Assembly: GCA_014584605.1 (NCBI GenBank)
Contig: JACTMO010000040.1
Location: 1 to 54,760 of the forward strand
Length of the DNA: 54,760 bases
Direction of reading: 5' to 3'
DNA from: Bacteroidota bacterium
Lineage (GTDB): Bacteria > Bacteroidota > Bacteroidia > Flavobacteriales_F > PHOS-HE28
This document shows, one piece after another, positions 8,308 through 15,716 of this stretch. The notes below the pieces were generated by a model. That model was given only the letters and a program-made list of their open reading frames with translations. It searched no databases and was not told where the DNA came from. The stretch's first letter is position 1; every line of letters begins with the position of its first letter. A program made the translations under genes and the position numbers.

Positions 8308-8880
8308 ATGCGCCTGCACCGGGACTTCTACGAACGCACCGATGTGGTGTCCATCGCGCGCGAACTGCTCGGGATGGTGGTGCATACCCGCATCGGCGGA
8401 AGCCATGTCGCGGCCGCGATCACCGAGACCGAGGCCTACGCCGGCGTGGACGACCGCGCCTCGCATGCCTTCAACGGACGGCGCACCGCGCGCAACGGGA
8501 CCCTCTACGCCCAGGGAGGCACGGCCTACGTGTACATCTGTTACGGCATCCACCACCTCTTCAACGTCGTGACCCATGTGGAGGGCGTGCCGCACGCCGT
8601 GCTCCTGCGCGGCGTGCAGGTGCTGGAGGGCCGTGCGATGGCCGACCGGCGCAGGGGACGGACGGGAGCGGCCACCGACGGGCCCGGCACGGCCGCACAG
8701 GCGCTCGGCATCCGCCGCACGCACGACGGCACCGACCTGCTCGGGGAACGCATCTGGATCGCCGACGAGGGCCGCATCATCGACCCGGCCACCGTCCGCA
8801 TCGGCCCCAGGATCGGTGTGGACTATGCCGGCACCGACGCCCTGCTGCCCTACCGCTTCCGCATCCAGCGCCCATGCTGA
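8308..8880 (+). CDS. 3-methyladenine DNA glycosylase (AAG/MPG family)
   Basis: A 190-residue base-excision repair enzyme of the alkyladenine glycosylase family, which removes alkylated purines. The N-terminal FYERTDVVSIARELLG, the active-site segment AAITETEAYAG with the catalytic Glu, DRASHAFNGRRTARN and the YVYICYGIHHLFNVV core are all present, as is the C-terminal RIGVDYAGTDALLPYRF. The length is normal for bacterial members. It starts 3 bp after recQ and ends 10 bp before fmt, so it sits in a DNA-repair/translation operon with no internal promoter visible. Confidence 0.95.
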   Translation: MRLHRDFYERTDVVSIARELLGMVVHTRIGGSHVAAAITETEAYAGVDDRASHAFNGRRTARNGTLYAQGGTAYVYICYGIHHLFNVVTHVEGVPHAVLLRGVQVLEGRAMADRRRGRTGAATDGPGTAAQALGIRRTHDGTDLLGERIWIADEGRIIDPATVRIGPRIGVDYAGTDALLPYRFRIQRPC

Positions 8881-8890
8881 CCTTCGCAGC

Positions 8891-9844
8891 ATGAGCGTAC
8901 CGCGCATCGTCTTCCTGGGCACACCGCCCTTCGCCGTCACCTCCCTGGAAGCCCTGCATGCCGCAGGGATCCCCATCGCCGCCGTGGTCACCGCCCCCGA
9001 CCGACCCGCCGGACGCGGCCGGCAGCTGCGCCCCTCGGCGGTGAAGGAGGCCGCATGGCGCATGGGCCTGCCGCTGATGCAGCCCGTGCGCCTCCGCGAT
9101 GCGGGCTTCCTGGAGGAACTGCGCAGTTGCGGCGCCGACCTCTTCGTGGTGGTGGCCTTCCGCATGCTGCCGGAGCTGCTGTGGCGCATGCCCCCCAGGG
9201 GCACCATCAACCTGCACGCCTCGCTGCTGCCCCGGTACCGAGGGGCCGCACCCATCAACTGGGCCGTGATGCACGGCGAGCCCCGGACCGGCCTCACCAC
9301 CTTCCTGCTGAAACAGGAGATCGACACCGGTGATGTGCTGCTGCAGGAAGCCCTGCCCATCGGCGCCGACGAGACCGCCGGCGAACTGCACGACCGCATG
9401 GCCATCCTGGGTGCCGCGCTCCTCACACGCACCGTGCTCGCCCTGGGCGAAGGCAGCCTGACCCCACGGCCCCAGCACGCCATGACCGAAGGCCTCGTGC
9501 TGCCCCAGGCACCGAAGCTCACGCCCGCCATCTGCCGCATCGACTGGGCGCGCCCCGCCGTAAAGGTGCATGACCATGTGCGGGGGCTCGCGCCGCTGCC
9601 CGGTGCATGGACCGAACTGCTGCGCGAGGATGGCGGCACCGAGCACTTCAAGGTGCTGCGGACGGAGCGTACCGACGCGGTGGTGCACGGCGCGCCCGGA
9701 ACGGTGCATGGCGATGAACGCGGCCTGCTGGTCGCCTGCGGCGAAGGTGCGCTCCGGCTGTCGGACGTACAGCCCGAAGGCCGTCGGCGCATGCCCGGAG
9801 CCGCGTTCCGCGCGGGTTTGCGGGGCAGCATCCGCCTGCAATGA
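8891..9844 (+). CDS. fmt: methionyl-tRNA formyltransferase
   Basis: A 317-residue cytoplasmic enzyme that formylates Met-tRNA(fMet) from N10-formyltetrahydrofolate. The formyltransferase core starts with RIVFLGTPPFAVTSLEAL, the family signature NLHASLLPRYRGAAPINWAV holds the catalytic Asn and His, and the Asp is in KQEIDTGDVL. The C-terminal OB-like domain (about residues 205-317) ends in GAAFRAGLRGSIRLQ. The ATG at 8891 gives the exact family N-terminus; earlier in-frame codons overlap the glycosylase gene and are not family-like. No deformylase gene is adjacent. It is the last gene of the recQ operon. Confidence 0.95.
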   Translation: MSVPRIVFLGTPPFAVTSLEALHAAGIPIAAVVTAPDRPAGRGRQLRPSAVKEAAWRMGLPLMQPVRLRDAGFLEELRSCGADLFVVVAFRMLPELLWRMPPRGTINLHASLLPRYRGAAPINWAVMHGEPRTGLTTFLLKQEIDTGDVLLQEALPIGADETAGELHDRMAILGAALLTRTVLALGEGSLTPRPQHAMTEGLVLPQAPKLTPAICRIDWARPAVKVHDHVRGLAPLPGAWTELLREDGGTEHFKVLRTERTDAVVHGAPGTVHGDERGLLVACGEGALRLSDVQPEGRRRMPGAAFRAGLRGSIRLQ

Positions 9845-10003
9845 GCCCGGGGCACCGACCGGACCCCAAAGCGTTGAACCAACGACTGCCCGATCTCCGA
9901 CCACCCCCACTTCCGCAAACCCTTGCTGGGGGCGGGCTGTAGGCGCACTTATCAACAAAACCCCTGATTTTTCAACATTTTCCGGACGCCCGCCCGGAAA
10001 CCC

Positions 10004-10033
10004 TTGACAGACGCGGGTCTCCGAATACTTTTG
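10004..10033 (+). promoter_or_regulatory. promoter of the HU gene
   Basis: TTGACA at 10004-10009 and TACTTTTG at 10026-10033 are 16 bp apart, matching a Bacteroidota housekeeping promoter (-33 TTG-type box and -7 TAnnTTTG). The HU ATG follows 42 bp later. The preceding region 9845-10003 is non-coding and its part near 9950-9985 is AT-rich. Confidence 0.8.
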
Positions 10034-10075
10034 CGACGAGTTCACACAAACACTCACCCAAAACCCTCAACGAAC

Positions 10076-10354
10076 ATGGGATTGAACAAAGCTGAACTGA
10101 TCGAGTCGATCGCCGCTGAAGCGAAGATCTCCAAGGCGGATGCCAAGCGTGCCCTGGATGCCTTCGTGAACAACACCACCAAGGCCCTCAAGAAGGGCGA
10201 CCGTGTGGCCCTCGTGGGCTTCGGAACCTTCTCGATCTCCAAGCGCGCCGCGCGCAAGGGCCGCAACCCCCAGACGGGCAAGGAGATCAAGATCGCGGCC
10301 AAGAAGGTCGTGAAGTTCAAGGCCGGTGCCGACCTCTCCAACAAGGTGAAGTAA
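10076..10354 (+). CDS. hup: HU family DNA-binding protein
   Basis: A 92-residue nucleoid protein that binds and bends DNA as a dimer. The helical N-terminus ([31 protein letters not shown]) is followed by the strands [29 protein letters not shown], the DNA-contacting beta-arm with the conserved RNPQTG, and the final helix. Length is the standard one. An earlier in-frame ATG at 10004 lies in the promoter's -33 box and is not used. The gene has its own strong promoter and a perfect hairpin terminator, as expected of an abundant protein transcribed alone. Confidence 0.97.
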   Translation: MGLNKAELIESIAAEAKISKADAKRALDAFVNNTTKALKKGDRVALVGFGTFSISKRAARKGRNPQTGKEIKIAAKKVVKFKAGADLSNKVK

Positions 10355-10370
10355 GCACCACCGCACTTGC

Positions 10371-10400
10371 AAAAGGGTCCCTCCTGCGAGGGACCCTTTT
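10371..10400 (+). terminator. rho-independent terminator after HU
   Basis: A perfect 13-bp stem, AAAAGGGTCCCTC with loop CTGC and the complementary GAGGGACCCTTTT, starting 16 bp after the HU stop. The T-rich 3' arm runs into CTTTTG. Confidence 0.9.
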
Positions 10401-10411
10401 CTTTTGCACCC

Positions 10412-11080
10412 ATGGACGATCATGCACTGCTCGAACAACTGGGCGGGTTCATCACCCCGCACAAGCGCGCGTTGTTCGACCGTCTGGCGCCCGAACGCAC
10501 CCGGCATGTGACGGTCGTGCTCGAGGACCTGTACCAGGCGCACAACGCCAGTGCCGTGCTCCGCACCTGCGACCTGCTCGGCATCCAGGAGGTGCACGCG
10601 ATCGAGGCGCACAACCGCTTCACGGCGAACAAGGAGATCGCCCTGGGCAGCGACAAGTGGGCCACCATCCACCGCTACGCGGGAGGAGACGGCGCACTCG
10701 CCTGCATCGAGGCCCTGCGCGCATCGGGTCACCGCATCGTGGCCACCACGCCGCACGCCGAGGCCTGGACCCCGGAGAACGTACCGATCGACCGGCCCAT
10801 CGCCTTCTGCTTCGGCACCGAGCTCAAGGGGTTGAGCGCCCCCCTGATCGAGGCGTGCGACGGTGCGCTGCGCATCCCTATGCACGGCTTCACCGAGAGC
10901 TTCAACATCTCGGTGTCCGCCGCCATCGTGCTCTACACCGTGATGCAGCGCCTGCGTGCGAGCACCGTGCCCTGGCGGCTGAACGAGGCCGCGATCACCG
11001 CACTGAAGCTGCAATGGACACGCGCCGCTCTGCATGACGCCCGCGCCATCGAACAAAGGCTGCGGGAAGACACACCGTAG
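10412..11080 (+). CDS. trmH: SpoU/TrmH-family RNA 2'-O-methyltransferase
   Basis: A 222-residue SPOUT methyltransferase using S-adenosylmethionine. The three family motifs are present: NASAVLRTCDLLG (motif 1 with the conserved Asn and Arg), FCFGTELKGLS (motif 2) and IPMHGFTESFNISVSAAIVLY (motif 3, trefoil knot). The architecture, with an N-terminal helical part and a C-terminal helix after the knot, matches tRNA (guanosine-18-2'-O)-methyltransferase TrmH more than the rRNA enzyme RlmB, which carries an L30e-like N-terminal domain that is absent here. The ATG at 10412 is 11 bp past the HU terminator; the earlier in-frame codons are the terminator itself. Confidence 0.88.
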   Translation: MDDHALLEQLGGFITPHKRALFDRLAPERTRHVTVVLEDLYQAHNASAVLRTCDLLGIQEVHAIEAHNRFTANKEIALGSDKWATIHRYAGGDGALACIEALRASGHRIVATTPHAEAWTPENVPIDRPIAFCFGTELKGLSAPLIEACDGALRIPMHGFTESFNISVSAAIVLYTVMQRLRASTVPWRLNEAAITALKLQWTRAALHDARAIEQRLREDTP

Positions 11081-11350
11081 CAGCGTTGCATGCCTCCGGC
11101 ATCACACGGTCCTTCCTACCGGTGCCGGTCAGGCCGTTGTGCGTTCACGGGCCCGCTGGAGCGACCTGAGGTGCGGCACGTCGATACACACCGTGCCCCC
11201 GGGTGCGGACGATGAGCAGGATCAATCGGCGGCAACGGCCCCGGGCCATCGCCTGGTATGAACAGCACCGCGTGGAGAAGTGCGCCCCATCCTGACCTGA
11301 CGGCGGCGCCGGATGCCGGTTCTTTGCGATGAACATCCAAAACACGCAGC

Positions 11351-11593
11351 ATGGGCAAAGGCGATATCCGTTCCAAGAAAGGCAAGCGTCGGGCGGGCAG
11401 CCGTGGCAAGTCCCGGCCGAGCAAGCGCAAGGTGCGCGCGAACGACCGTGCGAAGGCCGCGGCCGGGGCCACCGGTGCCAAGGCAAGCCCGGCCAAGAAA
11501 GCCGCCGCCAAGAAGGCCGCTCCTAAGAAAGTCGCCGCCAAGAAGGCCGCTCCGAAAAAAGCCGCCGCCAAGAAAGCCGCTCCCAAGAAGTGA
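11351..11593 (+). CDS. ribosomal protein bTHX with a histone-H1-like Lys/Ala tail
   Basis: An 80-residue highly basic protein. Residues 1-26 (MGKGDIRSKKGKRRAGSRGK and following) match the small 30S protein THX, which sits in the head of the 30S subunit and is only about 25-30 residues long in Thermus. Here it is followed by about 50 residues rich in Lys, Ala and Pro, ending in repeats of the form AAKKAAPKK, which are typical of histone-H1-like proteins. The tail codons (GCCGCCAAGAAGGCC) are repetitive and could vary by slippage. The gene is alone after a 270-bp non-coding stretch (11081-11350) in which I find no exact TAnnTTTG element, only GTTCTTTG 27 bp before the ATG. A hairpin terminator follows. 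Confidence 0.88.
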   Translation: MGKGDIRSKKGKRRAGSRGKSRPSKRKVRANDRAKAAAGATGAKASPAKKAAAKKAAPKKVAAKKAAPKKAAAKKAAPKK

Positions 11594-11611
11594 CCGGCCC
11601 CTAAGAGCACG

Positions 11612-11638
11612 GAAGCCCTCCGCACAGCGGAGGGCTTC
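11612..11638. terminator. bidirectional terminator between bTHX and pdxH
   Basis: An 11-bp perfect stem, GAAGCCCTCCG and CGGAGGGCTTC, around the loop CACAG, lies between the convergent stop codons of the bTHX and pdxH genes and can serve both. Confidence 0.8.
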
Positions 11639-11655
11639 GTCGTTCATGGAGGTCT

Positions 11656-12312
11656 TCAGGGTTGGAGCCGCATCCGGCTCCACGACCCGTCCGTGAAATG
11701 CTCGAAGACGATGCGGTCGTGCAACCTGCTGGGCCTTCCCTGCCAGAACTCGATCCGCACCGGACGCACCCGCAGGCCGCCCCAGTGCAGGGGCCTCGGA
11801 ACCTCCGCCTCGTCCTTGAAACGTTCCATCCAGCGCGCATAGCGCTCGTCCACCTGCGACCGGTCGTCGGCGATCCTGCTCTGGTCGCTCGCCCAGGCAC
11901 CCACCTGGCTCTCGCGCGGTCGTTCCTTGAAGTACGCCTCGCTCACCGCAGCGTCCACCTTCTCCACCTTGCCCTCGATGCGCACCTGCCGCTCGTGCTG
12001 CGGCCAGAAAAAGGACAGCGCCGCGCGCGGGTCGCGCTCCATGTCCATGGCCTTGCGGCTGTTGTAGTTGGTAAAGAACACGAAGCCCTGTGCATCGAAG
12101 GAGCGCAGGAGGACCACCCGACAACTGATGCTGAAGGAGCCCGCCGTTGCCAGCGTCATGGCATGCGGTTCCGGCAGACCGTCCTCCTCGGCCGCACGCA
12201 GCCACCGCCCGAAGAGCGCGATGGGATCGTCGCCCGCATCCTCCTCCAACAGGACGGTCTTGCTGTAATCGGTCCGATGGCCCACCTGGCGTGCGCTGTC
12301 CATGCTTCGCAT
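11656..12312 (-). CDS. pdxH: pyridoxamine 5'-phosphate oxidase
   Basis: A 218-residue FMN-dependent oxidase that makes pyridoxal 5'-phosphate, the cofactor of the two aminotransferases in this window. Typical segments are DPIALFGRWLRAAEEDGLPEPHAMTLAT, SCRVVLLRSFDAQGFVFFTNYNSRKAMDMERDPRAALSFFW (FMN binding), RQVRIEGKVEKV and the C-terminal RVRPVRIEFWQGRPSRLHDRIVF with WSRMRLQP, the product-binding end. Length is standard. Start options are the ATGs at 12312 and 12303. The gene is divergent from yqgE, with both promoters in 50 bp. Confidence 0.96.
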   Translation of the reverse strand: MRSMDSARQVGHRTDYSKTVLLEEDAGDDPIALFGRWLRAAEEDGLPEPHAMTLATAGSFSISCRVVLLRSFDAQGFVFFTNYNSRKAMDMERDPRAALSFFWPQHERQVRIEGKVEKVDAAVSEAYFKERPRESQVGAWASDQSRIADDRSQVDERYARWMERFKDEAEVPRPLHWGGLRVRPVRIEFWQGRPSRLHDRIVFEHFTDGSWSRMRLQP

Positions 12313-12321
12313 TTGATGCGC

Positions 12322-12349
12322 CGAAGATACCCGTTCGGACGTACCTTGA
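12322..12349. promoter_or_regulatory. divergent promoter pair, pdxH and yqgE
   Basis: On the minus strand TATCTTCG (12329-12322) is 9 bp before the pdxH ATG. On the plus strand TACCTTGA (12342-12349) is 12 bp before the yqgE ATG. Both are one or two bases from TAnnTTTG and match variants seen elsewhere in the window. Confidence 0.5.
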
Positions 12350-12361
12350 CCTCCGTTCGCC

Positions 12362-12949
12362 ATGGGCAAGGACTTCTTCAACCTGGACCCGGAGAGCACC
12401 GTGACACCTGCACGGGGTCGGCTCCTGATCAGCGAGCCCTACCTGCCCGACCCCTACTTCCGCCGCACGGTGGTCCTGCTGTGCGAACACAACACGGAGG
12501 GTTCCTTCGGCTTCGTGCTGAACCGCTATCTGGACATGGACATCGGCGACCTGATGGAGAACATGCCGCCCATCCACACGCGTGTGAGCATCGGAGGGCC
12601 GGTGCAGAGCGGCAACCTGTACTACCTGCATGCCTTCGGACCGCGGGTGGAGGGCAGCATGGAGGTGCTGGACGGTGTGCACATGGGCGGGGATTTCGAG
12701 CAGCTCAGGTCCCTGCTGGCCACCGACCCCCGCCTGTCCCGGCACGTGCGCTTCTTCGTGGGCTACTCCGGCTGGGGGGAGCAACAGTTGGAGAAGGAGC
12801 TCGGGCAACGTTCGTGGATCGTGGGCCCGGCCACCAAGCGGCATGTGATGAACACCCAGGTGAAGGACCTGTGGGGCGACTCACTCCGGGCCATGGGCCG
12901 TGCCTTCGCCCCTCTGGCCAACTTTCCCGAGGATCCCGGCCTCAATTGA
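12362..12949 (+). CDS. yqgE: YqgE/AlgH family protein
   Basis: A 195-residue protein of the UPF0301 (YqgE/AlgH) family, a compact alpha/beta fold of unknown biochemical role; AlgH was named for an effect on alginate production in Pseudomonas. Family landmarks are GRLLISEPYLPDPYFRRTVVLLCEHNTEGSFGFVLNR near residues 19-55, VSIGGPVQSGNLYYLH, RFFVGYSGWGEQQLEKEL and SWIVGPA. No signal peptide is present, so it is cytoplasmic. Its last 8 bases overlap the 3' end of the convergent aminotransferase gene. Confidence 0.95.
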   Translation: MGKDFFNLDPESTVTPARGRLLISEPYLPDPYFRRTVVLLCEHNTEGSFGFVLNRYLDMDIGDLMENMPPIHTRVSIGGPVQSGNLYYLHAFGPRVEGSMEVLDGVHMGGDFEQLRSLLATDPRLSRHVRFFVGYSGWGEQQLEKELGQRSWIVGPATKRHVMNTQVKDLWGDSLRAMGRAFAPLANFPEDPGLN

Positions 12950-13790
12950 GCACGCTGCGGGCCAGCAGTTCGGTGACCTGTTGCGCGGTGCGGTGCGCAT
13001 AACGCTTGGTGCGGTAGGTGACCGCCCATTGCACGCCCCGTACCGCGTTGGTGAAGAACAACTCGTCGGCGGCCAGCAGGTTCTGCGGGTTCAAGGAGCA
13101 CTCGTACACCTTGATGCCGTTGGACAACGCCAGGTTGATCACCTGCATGCGCATCACCCCGCCCAGGCAGCCATCGGCCAGCGACGGCGTATAGAGCACC
13201 CCGTTGCTCACGATGAACAAGTTGCCCGTGCTGCTCTCGATGATGTTGCCCCGGTCGTTCTGCAACAGGCAGTCGTCCAGCCCGCGGGCCTCGCTCCACA
13301 GCGAGGCCATCACGTAGTACTGGCAGTTGAGCGTCTTGTGCACGGCCAGGGCGTTCACCGGTTTGCGCATCTCGGGGTAGATGTCCACCATCAGGCCCCG
13401 CTCGTTCAGGGTATAGTTCTCATCCGGCATGGGCTGCATCTCGATGGCATAACCACCGCGGTGGCCTTCGGGCCGGTAGTGGCCGCGGGCATCGCGGTAC
13501 ACCGTGAGCCTGCAGCGGGCGCTGCGCATCGCGTTGCGGTCCACCAAGCGCAGGATGGCCCGCTCCAGCGCATCGCGATCGAAGCCGGGCGGCAGTTCGA
13601 TCCGCAGCACCTTGCAGCCCTCGACCAGCCGCGCCCAGTGGGCGTCCAGGAAGCACGGGCGCCCGCCCACCACACGGATGCTCTCGAACAGACCGTCGGC
13701 GTAATGGAACGCCCGGTTGTCCAGGGTGATCACGGGCCGGTCCGCCCGCATCAGCTCCCCGTTCAGGTCCACGTACCGCTCCGTGCTCAT
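12942..13790 (-). CDS. class IV PLP aminotransferase / aminodeoxychorismate lyase-like
   Basis: A 282-residue fold-type IV PLP enzyme. The entry motif ITLDNRAFHYADGLFESIRV is at residues 21-40, the PLP-binding Lys152 in VHKTLNCQYYVMA, Glu185 in IIESSTGNLFIV and the phosphate-binding loop GCLGGVMR near 210. Size and motifs fit PabC-type aminodeoxychorismate lyases (4-aminobenzoate for folate) and D-amino-acid or branched-chain aminotransferases equally; a dedicated BCAT is already encoded at 5385-6452, which makes PabC-like activity somewhat more likely. The start codon overlaps the stop of gmhB (ATGA), so the two are translationally coupled. Confidence 0.85.
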   Translation of the reverse strand: MSTERYVDLNGELMRADRPVITLDNRAFHYADGLFESIRVVGGRPCFLDAHWARLVEGCKVLRIELPPGFDRDALERAILRLVDRNAMRSARCRLTVYRDARGHYRPEGHRGGYAIEMQPMPDENYTLNERGLMVDIYPEMRKPVNALAVHKTLNCQYYVMASLWSEARGLDDCLLQNDRGNIIESSTGNLFIVSNGVLYTPSLADGCLGGVMRMQVINLALSNGIKVYECSLNPQNLLAADELFFTNAVRGVQWAVTYRTKRYAHRTAQQVTELLARSVLN

Positions 13791-14281
13791 ACGATACCGG
13801 CGCGTTGAAGGGCGGCGCCAAGCCCGGAGTTGGGTGCGATGAGCAGTCCGCGCACGCCGACGCTCGCCGCCGCTTCGATGTCGCGTTCACGGTCGCCCAC
13901 CATCACCGAGCGCGAGGCGTCGATGCCATGCAGGGCGATGGCGCGTTCCAGCAGCAGGCCCGAAGGCTTGCGACAGAGGCAGCGCCCCCGTGAGGGATGA
14001 TGCGGACAGTAGAGGATGTCGTCCATGTGCGCCCCGAGACCGTGGAGGTGGTCGTGAAGGTAACGGTGCAGGCGTTCCACATCGGCGTGGGTGTACAGGC
14101 CCAGGCCGATGCCGCTCTGGTTGCTCACCACCACCACGGCCCATCCCCTGCGGTTGAACGCGGCCACCACGCCGGCCACATCGGGCAGCACTTCGAACTC
14201 CTCCGGTCGCCAGGTGTGCGCGCCCCGCTCGCGGTTCACTACACCGTCGCGGTCCAGGAAGAGGGCAGGCCGCGCGTTCAT
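13787..14281 (-). CDS. gmhB: HAD-IIIA phosphatase, GmhB-like
   Basis: A 164-residue HAD phosphatase of the D-glycero-D-manno-heptose-1,7-bisphosphate 7-phosphatase type, an early step of LPS-core or S-layer heptose synthesis. The nucleophile motif FLDRDGVVN has Asp10 and Asp12, SNQSG is motif II, the Zn-binding insert is CPHHPSRGRCLCRKPSG, and motifs III-IV are KPSG and MVGDRERDIEAA. The Cys/His cluster and the length are diagnostic for the GmhB/HisB-N branch. It overlaps the rhomboid gene upstream and the aminotransferase gene downstream by 4 bp each. No heptose kinase or isomerase gene is in the window. Confidence 0.88.
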   Translation of the reverse strand: MNARPALFLDRDGVVNRERGAHTWRPEEFEVLPDVAGVVAAFNRRGWAVVVVSNQSGIGLGLYTHADVERLHRYLHDHLHGLGAHMDDILYCPHHPSRGRCLCRKPSGLLLERAIALHGIDASRSVMVGDRERDIEAAASVGVRGLLIAPNSGLGAALQRAGIV

Positions 14282-14901
14282 CCGGGCAACAGTTCGGTCA
14301 TGGCGCCGAAGAAGGCCGGCACCAGCGAGGGCCGCAGTACGGCCACGAACAACACCCCGTGCAGCGCACCCATCAGGTGCGCGTCGTGCGCCACGTTGTC
14401 GCCGCCCCGCCGGTGCATGGTGCCCTCGTAGATCAGGTACAGGGCGCCGAAAACCGCCGCTGGCATACCGAACGGCAGCAGGAACAGACCGACCTCGGCG
14501 TTGGGCATGATCAGGATGTGCGCGAAGAGCACGGCCGATACCGCTCCGCTGGCGCCCACCGCCCGGTACCCCGGATCGTGCCGGTGTCGGCGGTAACCGG
14601 GGATGCAGGCCACCACGGCCGCCGAGGCGTACAGCAGGACGAAGAGCCAGGCCCCGGACAGCGGAGTGAGCCCCGTGAGGTATCCCTCCACGAAGGGACC
14701 GAAGCCGTGGAGCACGTACATGTTCACGAAGAGATGCATCCAGTCGCCATGCACCAGCGCGTGGGTCAGGAAGCGATGGTGGTCACGCCGGGCCTCCACC
14801 ACGAAGGGCTCGAAGGCCAGCGCGTCGAACAGCCGCCGGTCGCTGAAAGCGAACAGGGAGACCAGCACCGTTACGGCCAGTATGGCCAGCGAGGCGGACA
14901 T
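14278..14901 (-). CDS. rhomboid family intramembrane serine protease
   Basis: A 207-residue integral membrane protease with about six hydrophobic segments. The first helix is residues 1-20; HGDWMHLFVNMY (51-62) is the conserved loop/TM2 region, the catalytic Ser118 is in VGASGAVSA and the partner His175 is in AHDAHLMGALHG. These are the residues of active rhomboids, which cleave membrane proteins inside the bilayer. The gene starts 5 bp after a TACTTTCG promoter-like element, which predicts a leaderless mRNA, and is the first of three overlapping genes (rhomboid, gmhB, class IV aminotransferase). Its substrate is unknown. Confidence 0.92.
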   Translation of the reverse strand: MSASLAILAVTVLVSLFAFSDRRLFDALAFEPFVVEARRDHHRFLTHALVHGDWMHLFVNMYVLHGFGPFVEGYLTGLTPLSGAWLFVLLYASAAVVACIPGYRRHRHDPGYRAVGASGAVSAVLFAHILIMPNAEVGLFLLPFGMPAAVFGALYLIYEGTMHRRGGDNVAHDAHLMGALHGVLFVAVLRPSLVPAFFGAMTELLPG

Positions 14902-14906
14902 GCCGG

Positions 14907-14914
14907 CGAAAGTA
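14907..14914 (-). promoter_or_regulatory. -7 element of the rhomboid operon (TACTTTCG)
   Basis: TACTTTCG on the minus strand ends 5 bp before the ATG at 14901. One mismatch to TAnnTTTG. The spacing leaves no room for an untranslated leader. Confidence 0.5.
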
Positions 14915-14919
14915 GCGGC

Positions 14920-15366
14920 TCAATAAGTGTGGTCGCGCAGCACCAGCCAGCCGTCGGGCCCCTTGCGCCAGAGCAGGCTGAAGCCACCGTTCAGCGTGTC
15001 GGCCTGCCGCACCAGCGTCCAGGTGCCGGTGCACCAGGCATGCGCGTTCCCCACGGCGAGCACCTCGCCGATGCCGAAGCGCAGGTCGCCCATCGTGGCC
15101 TTGTCCGGATAGCTCCGCAGGTAACGGCGGGTCACCTCCTCGCGGCCGCAGGTGCGCTCCCTGGCCGTGATGAAGCAGGCGTCCTCCGCATAAGCGGCCA
15201 TGAAACCGCGCACATCGCCCCGGTCCCACGCAGCCTCCTGTGCGGCCATCGCCGCATGCACGCCTTTGTAAGCCTCGGTCTCCTTGAAGTCCTGTTCCCC
15301 ACCGCTGCATCCCACCAGCAGAAGGAGGGGAATAAGGTGGACCGCCCACGATGCCGCCGTTCTCAT
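14920..15366 (-). CDS. NTF2-like (DUF4440/SnoaL-type) lipoprotein
   Basis: A 148-residue protein with a lipoprotein signal peptide: MRTAASWAVHLIPLLLLVGC places the lipobox LVGC with Cys20. The mature part is an NTF2-like cone fold: a first helix AYKGVHAAMAAQEAAWDRGDVRGFMAAYAEDACFI, then strands around YLRSYPDKATMGDLRFGIGEVLAVG, AWCTGTWTLVR and GFSLLWRKGPDGWLVLRDHTY, as in DUF4440 and SnoaL-like proteins. Such domains often bind small ligands, but no substrate can be inferred. It sits behind the tRNA terminator and ends 18 bp before the rhomboid start, possibly a separate transcript. Confidence 0.88.
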   Translation of the reverse strand: MRTAASWAVHLIPLLLLVGCSGGEQDFKETEAYKGVHAAMAAQEAAWDRGDVRGFMAAYAEDACFITARERTCGREEVTRRYLRSYPDKATMGDLRFGIGEVLAVGNAHAWCTGTWTLVRQADTLNGGFSLLWRKGPDGWLVLRDHTY

Positions 15367-15378
15367 GATCGTATGAGA

Positions 15379-15400
15379 AAGCCCCCGGTGAGGGGGGCTT
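15379..15400 (-). terminator. terminator of the tRNA transcript
   Basis: Stem AAGCCCCC and GGGGGCTT (8 bp, 6-base loop) immediately after the tRNA 3' end on the minus strand; the strand continues with TTCTCAT. It separates the tRNA from the lipoprotein gene. Confidence 0.7.
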
Positions 15401-15402
15401 CG

Positions 15403-15476
15403 TAGCGCGGGAGAGACTTGAACTCTCGACCTCAGGATTATGAATCCTGCGCTCTGACCAGCTGAGCTACCGCGCC
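15403..15476 (-). tRNA. tRNA with CAU anticodon (elongator Met or Ile2)
   Basis: A 74-nt cloverleaf on the minus strand. The acceptor stem GGCGCGG pairs with CCGCGCT (one G-U), the D-arm is GCTCAGCTGGTCAGAGC, the anticodon stem CAGGA/TCCTG closes the loop TTCATAA with anticodon CAT, and the T-arm contains GAGAGTTCAAGTCTCTC. CCA is not encoded. The stem lacks the three G-C pairs and the unpaired first base of initiator tRNA, so this is elongator tRNA-Met or the lysidine-modified tRNA-Ile; sequence alone does not settle which. Confidence 0.93.
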
Positions 15477-15517
15477 ATTTTCATCCGTCGGCATCCGCAT
15501 CCGGGCGAAAGGGGCGG

Positions 15518-15525
15518 CAAATATA
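15518..15525 (-). promoter_or_regulatory. tRNA promoter -7 element (TATATTTG)
   Basis: An exact TAnnTTTG match on the minus strand, 41 bp upstream of the tRNA 5' end, and the only AT-rich spot in this 240-bp non-coding stretch. Confidence 0.7.
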
Positions 15526-15701
15526 GCAGGGCAAAGGTCCCATCCCGGTCGGTGGCCGGAAGACCTTGGCCACGGCGGGGGCGCCACCGGCCACCCCATC
15601 CGACCTCGCTCCGGAACCGGCGGGCATCATGACCGTACGGCCGCCGCCCGAACGCCAAGGCCCCGGCTGACGGGCGTTCTTGCACGGGCGAAAGGAATTT
15701 C

Positions 15702-15709
15702 TACCTTGT
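15702..15709 (+). promoter_or_regulatory. -7 element of the H1/START fusion gene (TACCTTGT)
   Basis: TACCTTGT ends 7 bp before the ATG at 15717. Its position supports the long, fused reading frame rather than an internal start at the START-like domain. Confidence 0.5.
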
Positions 15710-15716
15710 CCGGACC

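Noticed and set aside
6010-9948. A 1,312-codon open frame on the minus strand across recQ, the glycosylase gene and fmt, and similar long antisense frames at 15627-18185 and 23162-26515
   Set aside because: They are caused by the strong G/C preference in third codon positions of the real genes. Their translations are His/Gln/Arg/Val-rich without recognisable motifs, and the opposite strand encodes clear families.
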